NCBI GenBank assembly: GCA_965659725.1
Contig: CBFHXG010000003.1
Span: 1 to 64,000 of the forward strand
Direction of reading: 5' to 3'
DNA length: 64,000 nucleotides
DNA from: Phaeocystidibacter sp965659725
GTDB lineage: Bacteria; Bacteroidota; Bacteroidia; Flavobacteriales; Schleiferiaceae
A program made the translations under genes and the position numbers. A model generated the notes under the pieces. That model was not told where the DNA came from. It saw only the letters and a list, made by a program, of their open reading frames with translations, and searched no databases. Positions 44,870-54,007 of the stretch are shown here, one piece after another. How positions within the stretch are numbered: the first letter of the stretch is position 1; every line of letters starts with the position of its first letter.

Positions 44870-45940
44870 TTAGTATAGTATTACTGAGACACTTGCTACT
44901 AAAAATATGAAAATTATCGAAACTATTAGCATGCTCAAATTCAATAGTGAGAATTTGATGAAGGTTACGAATCCAGATTGCTCATAATACCGCTTTAATG
45001 CTAGGAAAGTGTATACGGCGATCCCTGTGAAATAGATGAAGTAGAGTATATCCCAATTGGTGATCCATGTGAGAATGACCAACAGAATCGCATAAGCCAG
45101 TTGTGCTGTTTGAAGGTGGATGGCAAAAACGAAGTGATCTACGTAATATATGCCTTTATAGAAGTATAGTCCTTTGAGCGTAAGAGCAATGAAAGGGATG
45201 AAGAGGAGGAGTATGAATAAGATATTCCTTCCGATGTATCGGAAAAACTCCTTACTGTTCATCAGGGAGATCTTCAATATATTGGAATAGAGGAGGTGAT
45301 TCCAGAATGTAGGCTCCTTGTTGAGTTCGATTAGGGCGTCATCTACAGGCTGGAGTGGATTCAATCGAGCATGGTGGTAGTAAGTATTGAGCAAACCCTC
45401 ACCGAATTCCCATTCAATGGTGGTCCTACTGTCTACCTTTTCTGTGAGCTTATACTTATCAATGTTGGGGTCGTATACTACAAATCCATTCTCTACAAGT
45501 GAATCGAGGGTTCCCTTATCCATCTTGTCCATGTTGGAAAGGAACAAGCGATCAGCGTTATCGGAGAGCAGTGAATTGTCCGCCTCTTTGGGTCTATCCA
45601 CTTCATACCAATGATCGTTACTGAATCGATTTTCGCAACTAACTGCAGCGATAAGCAGGATGGTGATCAGTATGAATAGTCGAATCGGGAGAACATATCT
45701 CGATCTTTTACCCTCGTTGAAATCGCGACTTAACCTACCAGGACGCCAGAGTAAGGGGATCAGGCTTCGGTAGAATCGCGAGTCGAATGCGAAGAGATTT
45801 TCTAGCGCGTCTCGTATGAGTTCGAGGATACTGGGCTTGTGCGAATTGTTGAATTGACCACATGTTGGGCAATAGTTCGCATCCCCTTGGTGGGTACCGC
45901 AATTAAGACACTCTTCCGTCTTTTTAATTCGGCGGCGCAT
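44870..45940 (-). CDS. DUF3667 membrane protein with zinc ribbon
   Basis: A 356-residue protein. An N-terminal zinc ribbon (CLNCGTHQGDANYCPTCGQ) is followed by the DUF3667 segment LENLFAFDSRFYRSLIPLLWRPGRLSRDFNEGKRSRY (split family core) and about five transmembrane helices, one early and four in the C-terminal half. A long extracytoplasmic loop of charged residues (residues about 105-225) separates them. Function unknown. It is the first of a run with apaG and tsaC, 64 bases after the T9SS plug gene. Confidence 0.85.
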   Translation of the reverse strand: MRRRIKKTEECLNCGTHQGDANYCPTCGQFNNSHKPSILELIRDALENLFAFDSRFYRSLIPLLWRPGRLSRDFNEGKRSRYVLPIRLFILITILLIAAVSCENRFSNDHWYEVDRPKEADNSLLSDNADRLFLSNMDKMDKGTLDSLVENGFVVYDPNIDKYKLTEKVDSRTTIEWEFGEGLLNTYYHHARLNPLQPVDDALIELNKEPTFWNHLLYSNILKISLMNSKEFFRYIGRNILFILLLFIPFIALTLKGLYFYKGIYYVDHFVFAIHLQTAQLAYAILLVILTWITNWDILYFIYFTGIAVYTFLALKRYYEQSGFVTFIKFSLLNLSMLIVSIIFIFLVASVSVILY

Positions 45941-46004
45941 TCAGTCAGTAGGTTTCAACCAAGTTTACGACTAATTTTTGAATGCATTTAGTGGTTCAAA
46001 CCAC

Positions 46005-47264
46005 TTAGTCGCCTATGTAATTGGAAGTGGAAAGTCCCACAACGCGATCGTAACGAATCCCGATCTCGCGGTGATAAACGATGATGGTATACTCGTTCTC
46101 CGTCTCCCAATGATTGCCTTCAAATGGGGTAGTGGAGGCACCAGCGGCGGAGTTCATCGTTGCATACATGTAGTTATAGAAACCTTGCTTGATATAGAAT
46201 CGTCCGCGATAGGCTTTTTCTTGATAGTCGTAATTAAGTGCCCATTGTGGATCCATGCTCCAGTTGGTGAACTCTCCGAAGAGATAGACTCCACCAGGGG
46301 TTGGGGCGGGGTATTTCAGATAGAAATCCATGAGGATATAATCGGCTTCTGTGCCTGGTGCTTCGCTATCTAGCTTTCGAATGAAGTATGAGCCATTGAG
46401 ATCTTCCCAGGTAATGAACTCTCGGAATTGTCGGCTTTCTTCCTCTTGGATATAGGCCACCCAAGATGTATCGATTTCTATCTTTCTAACTCTAAGTGAT
46501 AGCGTTCGCATATCCTTGGTGTCGAACTCTCGGAACTCGTTGCTTCCAGGGAAATTATTCTCGAGGTCGTAATCGTAATTCAGGGAATTATTGCTGAGAA
46601 AACGAGGTTTTAATCCGGTGATAGCATTATCCCAACGGTGATTTTGCATGACTACCACTTTGAGGTCGTCAAATGGATTCGGTATCGGGTAGCCACCGTG
46701 GAATATGCTGAAGTCAACTTGCTGATGCGTATTCATTTGATCGGCAGTATTGGCTCTGTGTGTATTGGCAGAAACATTCACGAGCTCTTCATAAACGACG
46801 AAGCGCAGAGTGAAGGCGGGTTCCTCTGGATCGTTGGTATAAACGATGAGAAGATAATTTCCACTCTTGGTGAACTGAATGTACTGATTGGGAAAACTCA
46901 ATTCGTAGTGCGTGAATGGCACGTAGGTATTGAATGAAAAATCGTAGTTGCGAATGAGTTCCTGTTGGTACGATGCGAGGTATTCGCTTTTGATGAGATC
47001 GGAGGGAGTCCAATCTGCATTACAGTGCAGGAAGGTGTAATTGTAATTCTTGAAATCGGCATCGAAATCGTCGAATGACAATTGCAATGCATTCATTCTA
47101 CCGAGCTGAATGTAGCGAGCCGCGCTTGCGTTGACGTTGCTTCGGCGCAGTTTGACCGTCTTCAGATTCGTGTGATACACTCGATTCACCGCGGGTGGTT
47201 CACCTGCAAAAGTTGGGAGTGAGAGGAAGGCGATCAGTAGGGTGGTAACTATGTATTTCGTCAT
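46005..47264 (-). CDS. Type IX secretion system plug protein (DUF5103)
   Basis: A 419-residue secreted protein with a signal peptide (YIVTTLLIAFLSLPTFAGE). The DUF5103 core is evident: VNASAARYIQLGRMNALQLSFDDFDADFKNYNYTF, HCNADWTPSDLIKSEYL, NYDFSFNTYVPFTHYELSFPN and, near the end, PTPGGVYLFGEFTNWSMDP and GFYNYMYA. In Bacteroidota this domain seals or attaches to the SprA translocon of the T9SS. It fits the presence of several T9SS cargo genes in the window. It is divergent from nqrA. Confidence 0.9.
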   Translation of the reverse strand: MTKYIVTTLLIAFLSLPTFAGEPPAVNRVYHTNLKTVKLRRSNVNASAARYIQLGRMNALQLSFDDFDADFKNYNYTFLHCNADWTPSDLIKSEYLASYQQELIRNYDFSFNTYVPFTHYELSFPNQYIQFTKSGNYLLIVYTNDPEEPAFTLRFVVYEELVNVSANTHRANTADQMNTHQQVDFSIFHGGYPIPNPFDDLKVVVMQNHRWDNAITGLKPRFLSNNSLNYDYDLENNFPGSNEFREFDTKDMRTLSLRVRKIEIDTSWVAYIQEEESRQFREFITWEDLNGSYFIRKLDSEAPGTEADYILMDFYLKYPAPTPGGVYLFGEFTNWSMDPQWALNYDYQEKAYRGRFYIKQGFYNYMYATMNSAAGASTTPFEGNHWETENEYTIIVYHREIGIRYDRVVGLSTSNYIGD

Positions 47265-47405
47265 GGCGTTCTAAGAACGTTCAATTTACCTGCCAAAGTA
47301 CCTATTTATTCGTAAATTCGCCGTCCCATGAACGATGGGCATAAGTTTATTGTTTAGACTTCATCTAAATATCCAAACATGGGGGGCATAGATGGGAACA
47401 ATATG

Positions 47406-47413
47406 TACTTTTG
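47406..47413 (+). promoter_or_regulatory. -7 box TACTTTTG of nqr operon
   Basis: TACTTTTG fits TAnnTTTG and lies 35 bases before the nqrA ATG at 47449. No TTG is present at the -33 distance. A small dyad CCCAT-GAACG-ATGGG (47325-47339) lies further upstream in the divergent region. Confidence 0.4.
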
Positions 47414-47448
47414 CCCCTGTTTTTTTAAACGATAATCGAGTCGGTGAC

Positions 47449-48801
47449 ATGTCGAATGTGATTAAGATCCGTAAAGGATACGACATTAAGCTTGTGGGTT
47501 CAGCGGAACAGAAGTTCGGAGAAACCCCGTCTGTTAGCCATTATGCGCTTATTCCCGACGACTTCAATGGTGTTATTCCAAAACTAGAGGCACGTGCCGG
47601 CGACAAAGTACTCGCGGGTGATCCTATCTTTTATTCTAAGGAGAATGAAAAGATCAAGGTATGTGCTCCAGTAAGTGGAGAGATCGCTGAGGTTGTCCGC
47701 GGTGAGAAGCGCAAGATTCTAGCCATCCGCATTTTGCCGGACAAGGAAACGCAGTACCGCGACTTTGGTGCGAAAGATCCTAGCTCTCTTTCAAGGGAAG
47801 AGGTGATCGATACCATGCTCAAAGGTGGTGTATGGCCTTCTTTGCAAATGCGTCCTTATGGTCGTTTTGCACGTCCGGATGACAAGCCAAAATCAATTTT
47901 CATTTCTGCGATGAACACCAATCCGTTGGCGCCAGATATGAATTTTGTGGTGAGCGGTTTGGAAGAGGAATTCCAAACAGGTTTGGATGCGCTAGCGAAG
48001 CTTACAGAAGGAAAGATCCATCTTTCATTGGAAGCGGGTGTAACGCCTAGTCCGGTTTACGCCAATGCCAAGGGAGTTGATCTTCACTACTTCGAAGGTC
48101 CGCATCCAGCGGGTAATGTAGGTACACAGATCCACCGCATCGATCCTCTTAATAAGGGTGAAGTGGTTTGGACCATGCGTCCTCAAGATGTTATCGTTCT
48201 TGGACGTTTGTTCAAGGAAGGTAAGTATCGTCCGGAGCGTGTTGTGGCCCTAACTGGCTCGGAGGTAGAACAGCCTCAATATTACAGATTGACTTCAGGC
48301 GCATCTTTGACCGCTCTAATTGGTTCGGGTATCAAGGGTGAGAACAACCGATATATCACGGGTAACGTACTTACAGGCAGGAATGCTGGTAAGGAAGGTT
48401 ACTTGGGTTACAACGACGAGCAGTTGACGGTTATCCCGGAAGGTGATGAAACGGAATTCTTGGGTTGGGTCCTTCCTGGCTTTGGCAAGTTCTCGCTTTC
48501 TAGGACCTTCTTTAGCTGGTTGACACCAAATAAGAAATTCAAACTGAACACCAACATGCATGGCGAAGAGCGTGCATTCGTGGTAACTGGTCAATACGAA
48601 CAAGTCTTCCCATTTGATATTTACCCTCAGCAGCTCATCAAGGCCATCATGGTTCGCGATATCGAGTTGATGGAGAACTTGGGTATCTACGAAGTGACAG
48701 AAGAGGATTTTGCCCTTCCGGAAGTGATTTGTACTTCCAAGATGCCATTGCAGGAAACAGTTCGCGAGGGATTGGATTTCATGTATAAGGAATTGGTTTA
48801 A
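47449..48801 (+). CDS. nqrA: Na+-translocating NADH:quinone reductase subunit A
   Basis: About 450 residues from the ATG at 47449, which begins the conserved MSNVIKIRKGYDIKLVG. Landmarks: ALIPDDFNGVIPKLEARAGDKVLAGDPIFY, VCAPVSGEIAEVVRGEKRKI, GPHPAGNVGTQIHRIDPL and CTSKMPLQETVREGLDFMYKEL. NqrA is the cytosolic quinone-site-proximal subunit of the six-subunit sodium pump. It heads the nqrABCDEF operon, with nqrB 12 bases later. Confidence 0.96.
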   Translation: MSNVIKIRKGYDIKLVGSAEQKFGETPSVSHYALIPDDFNGVIPKLEARAGDKVLAGDPIFYSKENEKIKVCAPVSGEIAEVVRGEKRKILAIRILPDKETQYRDFGAKDPSSLSREEVIDTMLKGGVWPSLQMRPYGRFARPDDKPKSIFISAMNTNPLAPDMNFVVSGLEEEFQTGLDALAKLTEGKIHLSLEAGVTPSPVYANAKGVDLHYFEGPHPAGNVGTQIHRIDPLNKGEVVWTMRPQDVIVLGRLFKEGKYRPERVVALTGSEVEQPQYYRLTSGASLTALIGSGIKGENNRYITGNVLTGRNAGKEGYLGYNDEQLTVIPEGDETEFLGWVLPGFGKFSLSRTFFSWLTPNKKFKLNTNMHGEERAFVVTGQYEQVFPFDIYPQQLIKAIMVRDIELMENLGIYEVTEEDFALPEVICTSKMPLQETVREGLDFMYKELV

Positions 48802-48813
48802 TGCTGTAGAATT

Positions 48814-50019
48814 ATGAAGTTCATTCAAAACCTTCTAGACAAAGCGCGTCCAGCGGTAACCACCGGCAAGTTGAAGCCACTTTATCCGTTGCACAACGCG
48901 ATCGAAACTTTGATGTTCGTGCCTGCTCACACTACCCATAGTGGAGCGCACGTTCGTGATAGCATCGACCTTAAGCGTACGATGTTTACCGTGATCATCG
49001 CATTGATCCCGGCCCTACTTTTTGGCATGTGGAATACAGGTTACTGGCACCACGTTGCAACCGGTGAAGCAGCTACTGCTACTTTGATGGACAATGTCCT
49101 TTATGGTGCGGGCAAGTTGCTACCAATGATCATTGTTACTTACACCTTCGGTTTGGGAGTGGAGATCCTTTTCTCTTACCTCCGTAAGCACCCGGTAAAC
49201 GAGGGCTTCCTTGTTTCGGGTATGCTTATTCCGTTGATCATGCCGGCCGACATTCCATTGTGGATGGTGGCTGTATCTACTGTATTCGCCGTATTGATCG
49301 GTAAGGAAGTATTTGGTGGTACAGGTATGAATATCCTAAACCCTGCACTTACTGCACGTGCCTTTGCCTTCTTTGCTTATCCGTCTTGGATGAGTGGTGA
49401 TAAGGTATGGATCGGTGGTATGAAGGCCGGTGAAGCTGTTGACGGTTTCTCTGGAGCTACTGCCTTGGGACAGTTTGCTGCTGGTGATGTAACTCCACAA
49501 GTTGGGGAGCACGCACTTTCTCCGATGGATGCATTCCTTGGTTTCATTCCTGGTTCGATGGGCGAAACGAGCGCATTGTTGATCTTGATCGGTGGTCTTT
49601 ACCTTATCTATACGGGTATTGGTAGCTGGAAGATCATGTTGAGTGGTGTAATTGGAGCGATCGTGATGGGATTGGTATTCAATGCGGTTGCTCCGTATGC
49701 TATCAGCCCAGAACAGCAGGCATTCATGGGTATTCCATTCTACTACCATTTGATCTACGGAAGTTTTGCTTTCGGTATCGTTTTCATGGCTACAGATCCT
49801 GTATCTGCGGCACAAACGGACCGTGGTAAATGGATCTATGGATTCTTGGTAGGTATCTTCTGTATCATGATCCGAGTATTCAACCCTGCCTATCCGGAAG
49901 GGGTGATGTTGGCTATCTTGTTCATGAACGTGATGGCTCCATTGATCGACCACTACGTGGTTCAGGCGAATGTGAAAAAGCGCAAGAAACGCGCTCAACT
50001 AGCTACGGCAAAATCATAA
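48814..50019 (+). CDS. nqrB: NADH:quinone reductase subunit B
   Basis: A 401-residue polytopic subunit that carries riboflavin and a covalently bound FMN. The N-terminal soluble segment (IQNLLDKARPAVTTGKLKPLYPLHNAIETL) and about ten helices are present. The flavinylation motif is VDGFSGATALGQFA near residue 215, with the Thr of SGAT as expected FMN attachment site for ApbE. GTGMNILNPALTARAFAFF and MATDPVSAAQTDRGKW are strongly conserved family blocks. Confidence 0.97.
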   Translation: MKFIQNLLDKARPAVTTGKLKPLYPLHNAIETLMFVPAHTTHSGAHVRDSIDLKRTMFTVIIALIPALLFGMWNTGYWHHVATGEAATATLMDNVLYGAGKLLPMIIVTYTFGLGVEILFSYLRKHPVNEGFLVSGMLIPLIMPADIPLWMVAVSTVFAVLIGKEVFGGTGMNILNPALTARAFAFFAYPSWMSGDKVWIGGMKAGEAVDGFSGATALGQFAAGDVTPQVGEHALSPMDAFLGFIPGSMGETSALLILIGGLYLIYTGIGSWKIMLSGVIGAIVMGLVFNAVAPYAISPEQQAFMGIPFYYHLIYGSFAFGIVFMATDPVSAAQTDRGKWIYGFLVGIFCIMIRVFNPAYPEGVMLAILFMNVMAPLIDHYVVQANVKKRKKRAQLATAKS

Positions 50020-50023
50020 AGAA

Positions 50024-50737
50024 ATGGACGTAAACAGTAACAAGTATACCTACGTATTCGCCTTGATCATGGTGATCGTAGTTGCTGCGCTTCTTTCGGG
50101 AACCAGCATTGCGCTGAAAGAGCGTCAAGAGGCGAACGTACGCCAGGAGAAGCAGCAAGACATCTTGAAGTCGATCGGTGTTATCCTAGATCGTCCAGAG
50201 GCGGAAGCTCAGTTCGATAACTATATCAAGGAAAGATTGGTTATCAAGAACGGTTCTCCTGTAGAATCTGAGGTTGGTGCCTTTGATATCAAAATGGCCG
50301 ATGCCGTTGCTAAGTCGGTTGAAGAACGTGAAGTTCCTCTTTACGTTGCTGAGAAAGACGGTAGCACATATTACATCGTTCCACTTCGCGGCAAGGGTCT
50401 TTGGGGTCCTATCTGGGGTTACATTTCCCTTGAAGAAGATGGAAGCACGGTATACGGTGCAACATTTGGTCACAAGGGTGAAACTCCTGGTCTTGGTGCC
50501 GAGATTTCTACCAATGAATTTCAGGCGAAATTCGAAGGCAAGCAGATCATGGAAGGAAGCGAGTTCGTTTCTGTTGCTGTGATCAAGGGCAACCCTGAAG
50601 GTGAGCATGAGGTAGATGGAATTTCGGGTGGTACGATCACTTCTGATGGGGTGGATGCCATGTTGGAAGGGTGCCTCAAGCCATACATCGAATACTTCAA
50701 CAGTTCAAACCGCGCAACCGCGCTCAACGCACAGTAA
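50024..50737 (+). CDS. nqrC: NADH:quinone reductase subunit C
   Basis: A 237-residue protein with one N-terminal transmembrane helix (YVFALIMVIVVAALLSGTSIAL) and a periplasmic FMN-binding domain. GKGLWGPIWGYISLEEDG, GHKGETPGLGAEIS and the flavinylation motif DGISGGTITSDGVDAM are intact; a Thr in this last motif should carry covalent FMN added by ApbE. Gene spacing to nqrB is four bases and to nqrD one base. Confidence 0.96.
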   Translation: MDVNSNKYTYVFALIMVIVVAALLSGTSIALKERQEANVRQEKQQDILKSIGVILDRPEAEAQFDNYIKERLVIKNGSPVESEVGAFDIKMADAVAKSVEEREVPLYVAEKDGSTYYIVPLRGKGLWGPIWGYISLEEDGSTVYGATFGHKGETPGLGAEISTNEFQAKFEGKQIMEGSEFVSVAVIKGNPEGEHEVDGISGGTITSDGVDAMLEGCLKPYIEYFNSSNRATALNAQ

Positions 50738-50738
50738 T

Positions 50739-51410
50739 ATGAGCACAGAAACGCAAGAAGTCGTAAAATCAAAAGAGCCGTTGTTCTCGAAAAAGAACCG
50801 CCGCTTGATGACCGATCCGCTCAATGAGGACAACCCGATCACTGTGCAGGTTTTGGGTATCTGTTCAGCCTTGGCGATCACCGTTAAGCTTGAGCCGGCT
50901 ATCGTAATGTCCCTCTCCGTATTCTTCGTATTGGGCGTAGGTAACGTTGTCATCTCATTGATGCGTAACCTCATTCCGAACCGCATTCGTATCATCGTTC
51001 AATTGGTGGTAGTAGCATCATTGGTGATCTTGGTTGACCAAACCTTGAAGGCCTTCCTATATGATGTGAGTAAGCAATTGTCGGTTTTCGTTGGTTTGAT
51101 CATTACCAACTGTATCATCATGGGTCGTTTTGAGGCCTTTGCCTTGGGTAATACACCTTGGAAATCATTCCTTGATGGGGTAGGAAACGCTGCCGGCTAT
51201 GGTGCGATCCTCGTTATCGTGGCTTTCTTCAGAGAGCTATTTGGTTCAGGAACCTTGTTTGGTTATCCGTTGTTCGAGAAAATCGGGTTGTACAGCACTG
51301 GTTATGAGAATAACGGTATGATGTTGTTGCCTCCAATGGCGCTCATCGTTGTGGCGTTGATCATTTGGGTACAGCGCAGCAAGACCAAGTCATTGATCGA
51401 AGAAGAATAA
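50739..51410 (+). CDS. nqrD: NADH:quinone reductase subunit D
   Basis: A 223-residue six-helix subunit beginning at ATG 50739, one base after the nqrC stop. Conserved LGICSALAITVKLEPAIVMS and ITNCIIMGRFEAFALGN each hold a cysteine that, with two in NqrE, coordinates the intramembrane iron-sulfur centre. A cytosolic N-terminal extension of about 35 residues (TQEVVKSKEPLFSKKNRR) is typical of Bacteroidota NqrD. Confidence 0.96.
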   Translation: MSTETQEVVKSKEPLFSKKNRRLMTDPLNEDNPITVQVLGICSALAITVKLEPAIVMSLSVFFVLGVGNVVISLMRNLIPNRIRIIVQLVVVASLVILVDQTLKAFLYDVSKQLSVFVGLIITNCIIMGRFEAFALGNTPWKSFLDGVGNAAGYGAILVIVAFFRELFGSGTLFGYPLFEKIGLYSTGYENNGMMLLPPMALIVVALIIWVQRSKTKSLIEEE

Positions 51411-51433
51411 ACTAGACCCAAAGACACTCTATC

Positions 51434-52051
51434 ATGCAAGAATTAGCAAGCATCTTTGTAAAGAGCATCTTCGTAGACAACATGATCTTCGCGTACTTCT
51501 TGGGTATGTGCTCTTATTTGGCCGTATCTAAGACTGTGAAGACCGGTGTGGGTCTAGGTGCAGCGGTAATCTTCGTATTAGGTATTACCGTTCCTATCAA
51601 CTATCTACTTGAGCAGTACGTGCTCCAAAAGGGCGCATTGTCTTGGTTAGGAGCAGAATTCGCTGAGGTTGACCTTGGCTTCCTGAGCTTCATTATGTTC
51701 ATCGCGGTTATCGCATCCATCGTACAATTGGTAGAGATGATCGTTGAGCGTTTTGCTCCGGCTTTGTATTCAGCCCTCGGTATCTTCTTGCCGTTGATCG
51801 CTGTAAACTGTTCTATCCTTGGTGGTGCACTCTTCATGCAAGAGCGTGCATACCCAACAATTGGCCACGCTACGGTGTTTGGTTTAGGTAGTGGAGTAGG
51901 TTGGTTCTTGGCGATCGTAGCCATTGCAGCCATCCGTGAGAAAATTCGTTACTCAGCAGTTCCGGCTCCACTTCGTGGATTGGGTATCACTTTCGTGATC
52001 ACCGGCTTGATGGGTATTGCCTTCATGAGCTTCATGGGCATTAAGTTGTAA
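51434..52051 (+). CDS. nqrE: NADH:quinone reductase subunit E
   Basis: A 205-residue six-helix subunit homologous to NqrD with inverted topology. FLGMCSYLAVSKTVKTG and AVNCSILGGALFMQER supply the two cysteines for the iron-sulfur centre shared with NqrD. SVIRED-type ends are replaced here by ITGLMGIAFMSFMGIKL. It lies 23 bases after nqrD and 22 before nqrF. Confidence 0.96.
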   Translation: MQELASIFVKSIFVDNMIFAYFLGMCSYLAVSKTVKTGVGLGAAVIFVLGITVPINYLLEQYVLQKGALSWLGAEFAEVDLGFLSFIMFIAVIASIVQLVEMIVERFAPALYSALGIFLPLIAVNCSILGGALFMQERAYPTIGHATVFGLGSGVGWFLAIVAIAAIREKIRYSAVPAPLRGLGITFVITGLMGIAFMSFMGIKL

Positions 52052-52073
52052 CTGATAAGGTAAAGGAATAGAT

Positions 52074-53384
52074 ATGTTTCTAGCAAGTACAACCACGATC
52101 ATTCTAGCGAGCCTCGCGGCCTTCGCAGTAGTGATCATTCTATTGGTTTTCGTTTTGCTCACCGCCAAGGCTAAATTGGCACCAAGCGGACCAGTAAGTT
52201 TGGATATTAATGGTGAAGAAGTAGAGGTTGAGTCCGGTACTACTTTGCTATCTACCTTGAGCAACCAAAAGATCTTCCTTCCATCCGCTTGTGGTGGAGG
52301 CGGTACTTGCGGTATGTGTAAGTGCCAGGTTCTTGAAGGAGGAGGCGAAATCCTTCCAACTGAAACAGGTTTCTTCAACCGTAAGCAGATCCAGGAAGAT
52401 TGGAGATTGGGTTGCCAGGTGAAGGTGAAGAACGATATGAAGATCAAGGTACCTGAAGAGATCTTCGGTATCAAGAAGTGGGAATGTGAAGTTGTTTCTA
52501 ACTACAACGTGGCTTCCTTCATCAAAGAATTCGTTGTTAAGCTTCCTGAAGGTGAGTCATTGGACTTCGAAGCAGGTGGTTATATTCAGGTTGACGTTCC
52601 ACCAATTGAGGTAGACTTCAGCAAGGATATCGATATTACAGCACACCCAGATCTAGGTCGTGATCCGGATGATTTCAAAGGCGAATGGGACAAGTTCGGT
52701 CTTTGGGATCTCAAGATGAAGAACGACGAAGAAATCTTCCGTGCCTACTCAATGGCCAATCACCCTGCAGAGGGTAACATCATTATGCTGAACATCCGTA
52801 TCGCTACTCCGCCTTGGGATCGCAAGAAGAACCAGTGGATGGATGTGAATCCAGGTATCTGTTCTTCATTCGTATTCGGTCGCAAGCCAGGTGATAAAGT
52901 AACCATCTCAGGTCCTTATGGTGAATTCTTCATCAAGGAAACCGATGCAGAGATGTTGTACATCGGTGGTGGTGCAGGTATGGCACCAATGCGTTCACAC
53001 CTCTTCCACTTGTTCCATACGTTAAAGACCGACCGTAAGGTGAGCTTCTGGTACGGTGGACGTTCTAAGCGTGAACTCTTCTACTTGGAAGACTTCCGTA
53101 ACATTGAGAAAGAGTTCCCTAACTTCAAGTTCCACGTAGTTCTATCTGAGCCATTGCCAGAAGATAATTGGAACGCGAAAGAGCACATGGAAGATGAAGG
53201 TGATGGCTTTACAGGATTTGTACACCAAGCTGTAATCGATAACTACCTCACCAAGCACGATGCGCCTGAGGATATCGAGTTCTACTTCTGTGGACCTCCA
53301 TTGATGAACGCTGCAGTTCTTAAGATGTGTGACGACTTCGGTGTCCCACCAGAGAACGTAAGCTTCGATGATTTCGGAGGATAA
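52074..53384 (+). CDS. nqrF: NADH:quinone reductase subunit F
   Basis: A 436-residue subunit that takes electrons from NADH. An N-terminal helix (IILASLAAFAVVIILLVFVLL) anchors a 2Fe-2S ferredoxin domain (SACGGGGTCGMCKCQV plus the later GCQVKVK) and an FAD/NADH reductase domain with RAYSMANHP (FAD), GPYGEFFIKETD, YIGGGAGMAPMRSH (NADH) and FYFCGPPLMNAAV. It closes the operon and is followed by a terminator. Confidence 0.97.
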   Translation: MFLASTTTIILASLAAFAVVIILLVFVLLTAKAKLAPSGPVSLDINGEEVEVESGTTLLSTLSNQKIFLPSACGGGGTCGMCKCQVLEGGGEILPTETGFFNRKQIQEDWRLGCQVKVKNDMKIKVPEEIFGIKKWECEVVSNYNVASFIKEFVVKLPEGESLDFEAGGYIQVDVPPIEVDFSKDIDITAHPDLGRDPDDFKGEWDKFGLWDLKMKNDEEIFRAYSMANHPAEGNIIMLNIRIATPPWDRKKNQWMDVNPGICSSFVFGRKPGDKVTISGPYGEFFIKETDAEMLYIGGGAGMAPMRSHLFHLFHTLKTDRKVSFWYGGRSKRELFYLEDFRNIEKEFPNFKFHVVLSEPLPEDNWNAKEHMEDEGDGFTGFVHQAVIDNYLTKHDAPEDIEFYFCGPPLMNAAVLKMCDDFGVPPENVSFDDFGG

Positions 53385-53392
53385 GAAAGAAT

Positions 53393-53422
53393 AAAGGCTG
53401 GCTCAATGAGCTGGCCTTTTTT
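53393..53422 (+). terminator. Rho-independent terminator of nqr operon
   Basis: AAAGGCTGGCTC (53393-53404) pairs with GAGCTGGCCTTT (53408-53419), including two tandem G-T wobbles, across the loop AAT. T residues run to 53422. It begins eight bases after the nqrF stop. Confidence 0.88.
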
Positions 53423-53458
53423 GTCTGCTGTCACTGGTCAATTGTTAACGACTGGGGT

Positions 53459-53881
53459 TTAGAACAACCTTTTCAGGCGCAAGGCATATTCCACAGGCAG
53501 GTAGTGCAATTCAGTGAGTATATCTACCCTTGGAACATTGTCGCTGGTCCACGGACCATGACCTTGCGCGAGGGCTTCCAATTGCTTTAAACCGCGCTCA
53601 TCTTCCATGATGGCTAAGGCCACGGCGGCGTCAAATCGTCGGTTTTCGTTTTCATGATCAAGGCGCTCTACAAGCCAGTTATGGTCAAAATTCCGCAGTC
53701 CCGCTTTTACGAATAGGGAAATCAAGAATTCTTGAACGGGAGTGGATAAGGCGTATTTGAATGCTTGAGCCTCTCCGTAGTTTTCGATGAGCGCACGTAT
53801 AGCGGGAACAACGTGTTCGCGTTCGTCGACTTCTGGCAGAATTCGAAGGATCTTTTCTACTTCTTCTTTGAAGGTTGACAT
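53459..53881 (-). CDS. HEAT-repeat-like protein, unknown function
   Basis: A 140-residue all-helical protein without signal peptide. Repeating helical pairs (EKILRILPEVDEREHVVPAIRALIENYGEA, LVERLDHENENRRFDAAVALAIMEDERGLKQLEALA) look like degenerate HEAT repeats, suggesting a protein-binding scaffold. No family name assigned. It sits 13 bases after the frameshift-corrected end of the upstream membrane-protein gene on the same strand, so the two may be cotranscribed. Confidence 0.65.
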   Translation of the reverse strand: MSTFKEEVEKILRILPEVDEREHVVPAIRALIENYGEAQAFKYALSTPVQEFLISLFVKAGLRNFDHNWLVERLDHENENRRFDAAVALAIMEDERGLKQLEALAQGHGPWTSDNVPRVDILTELHYLPVEYALRLKRLF

Positions 53882-54007
53882 GGCGTTAATTCAATCAATG
53901 CACGATTCGCCCCGCATCTGTCCTCGGTCCATCTCCGATCCATTTTTGGATGCGGTTTTGGGTAGGAAAGAAGGCAATGAAGCCGGCATAGATGAAGGAT
54001 AGGTATA

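Noticed and set aside
45990..46005. Dyad AGTGGTT-CA-AACCACT at the stop of the T9SS plug gene as a terminator
   Set aside because: No T tract follows on either strand and the stem abuts the stop codon; too weak to call.
47325..47339. CCCAT-GAACG-ATGGG dyad upstream of nqrA as an operator
   Set aside because: Only five pairs and no partner site or known regulator; could be chance.
49336..49998. 220-residue open frame antisense to nqrB
   Set aside because: Cys/His/Arg-rich translation typical of the reverse strand of a membrane protein gene; no domain.
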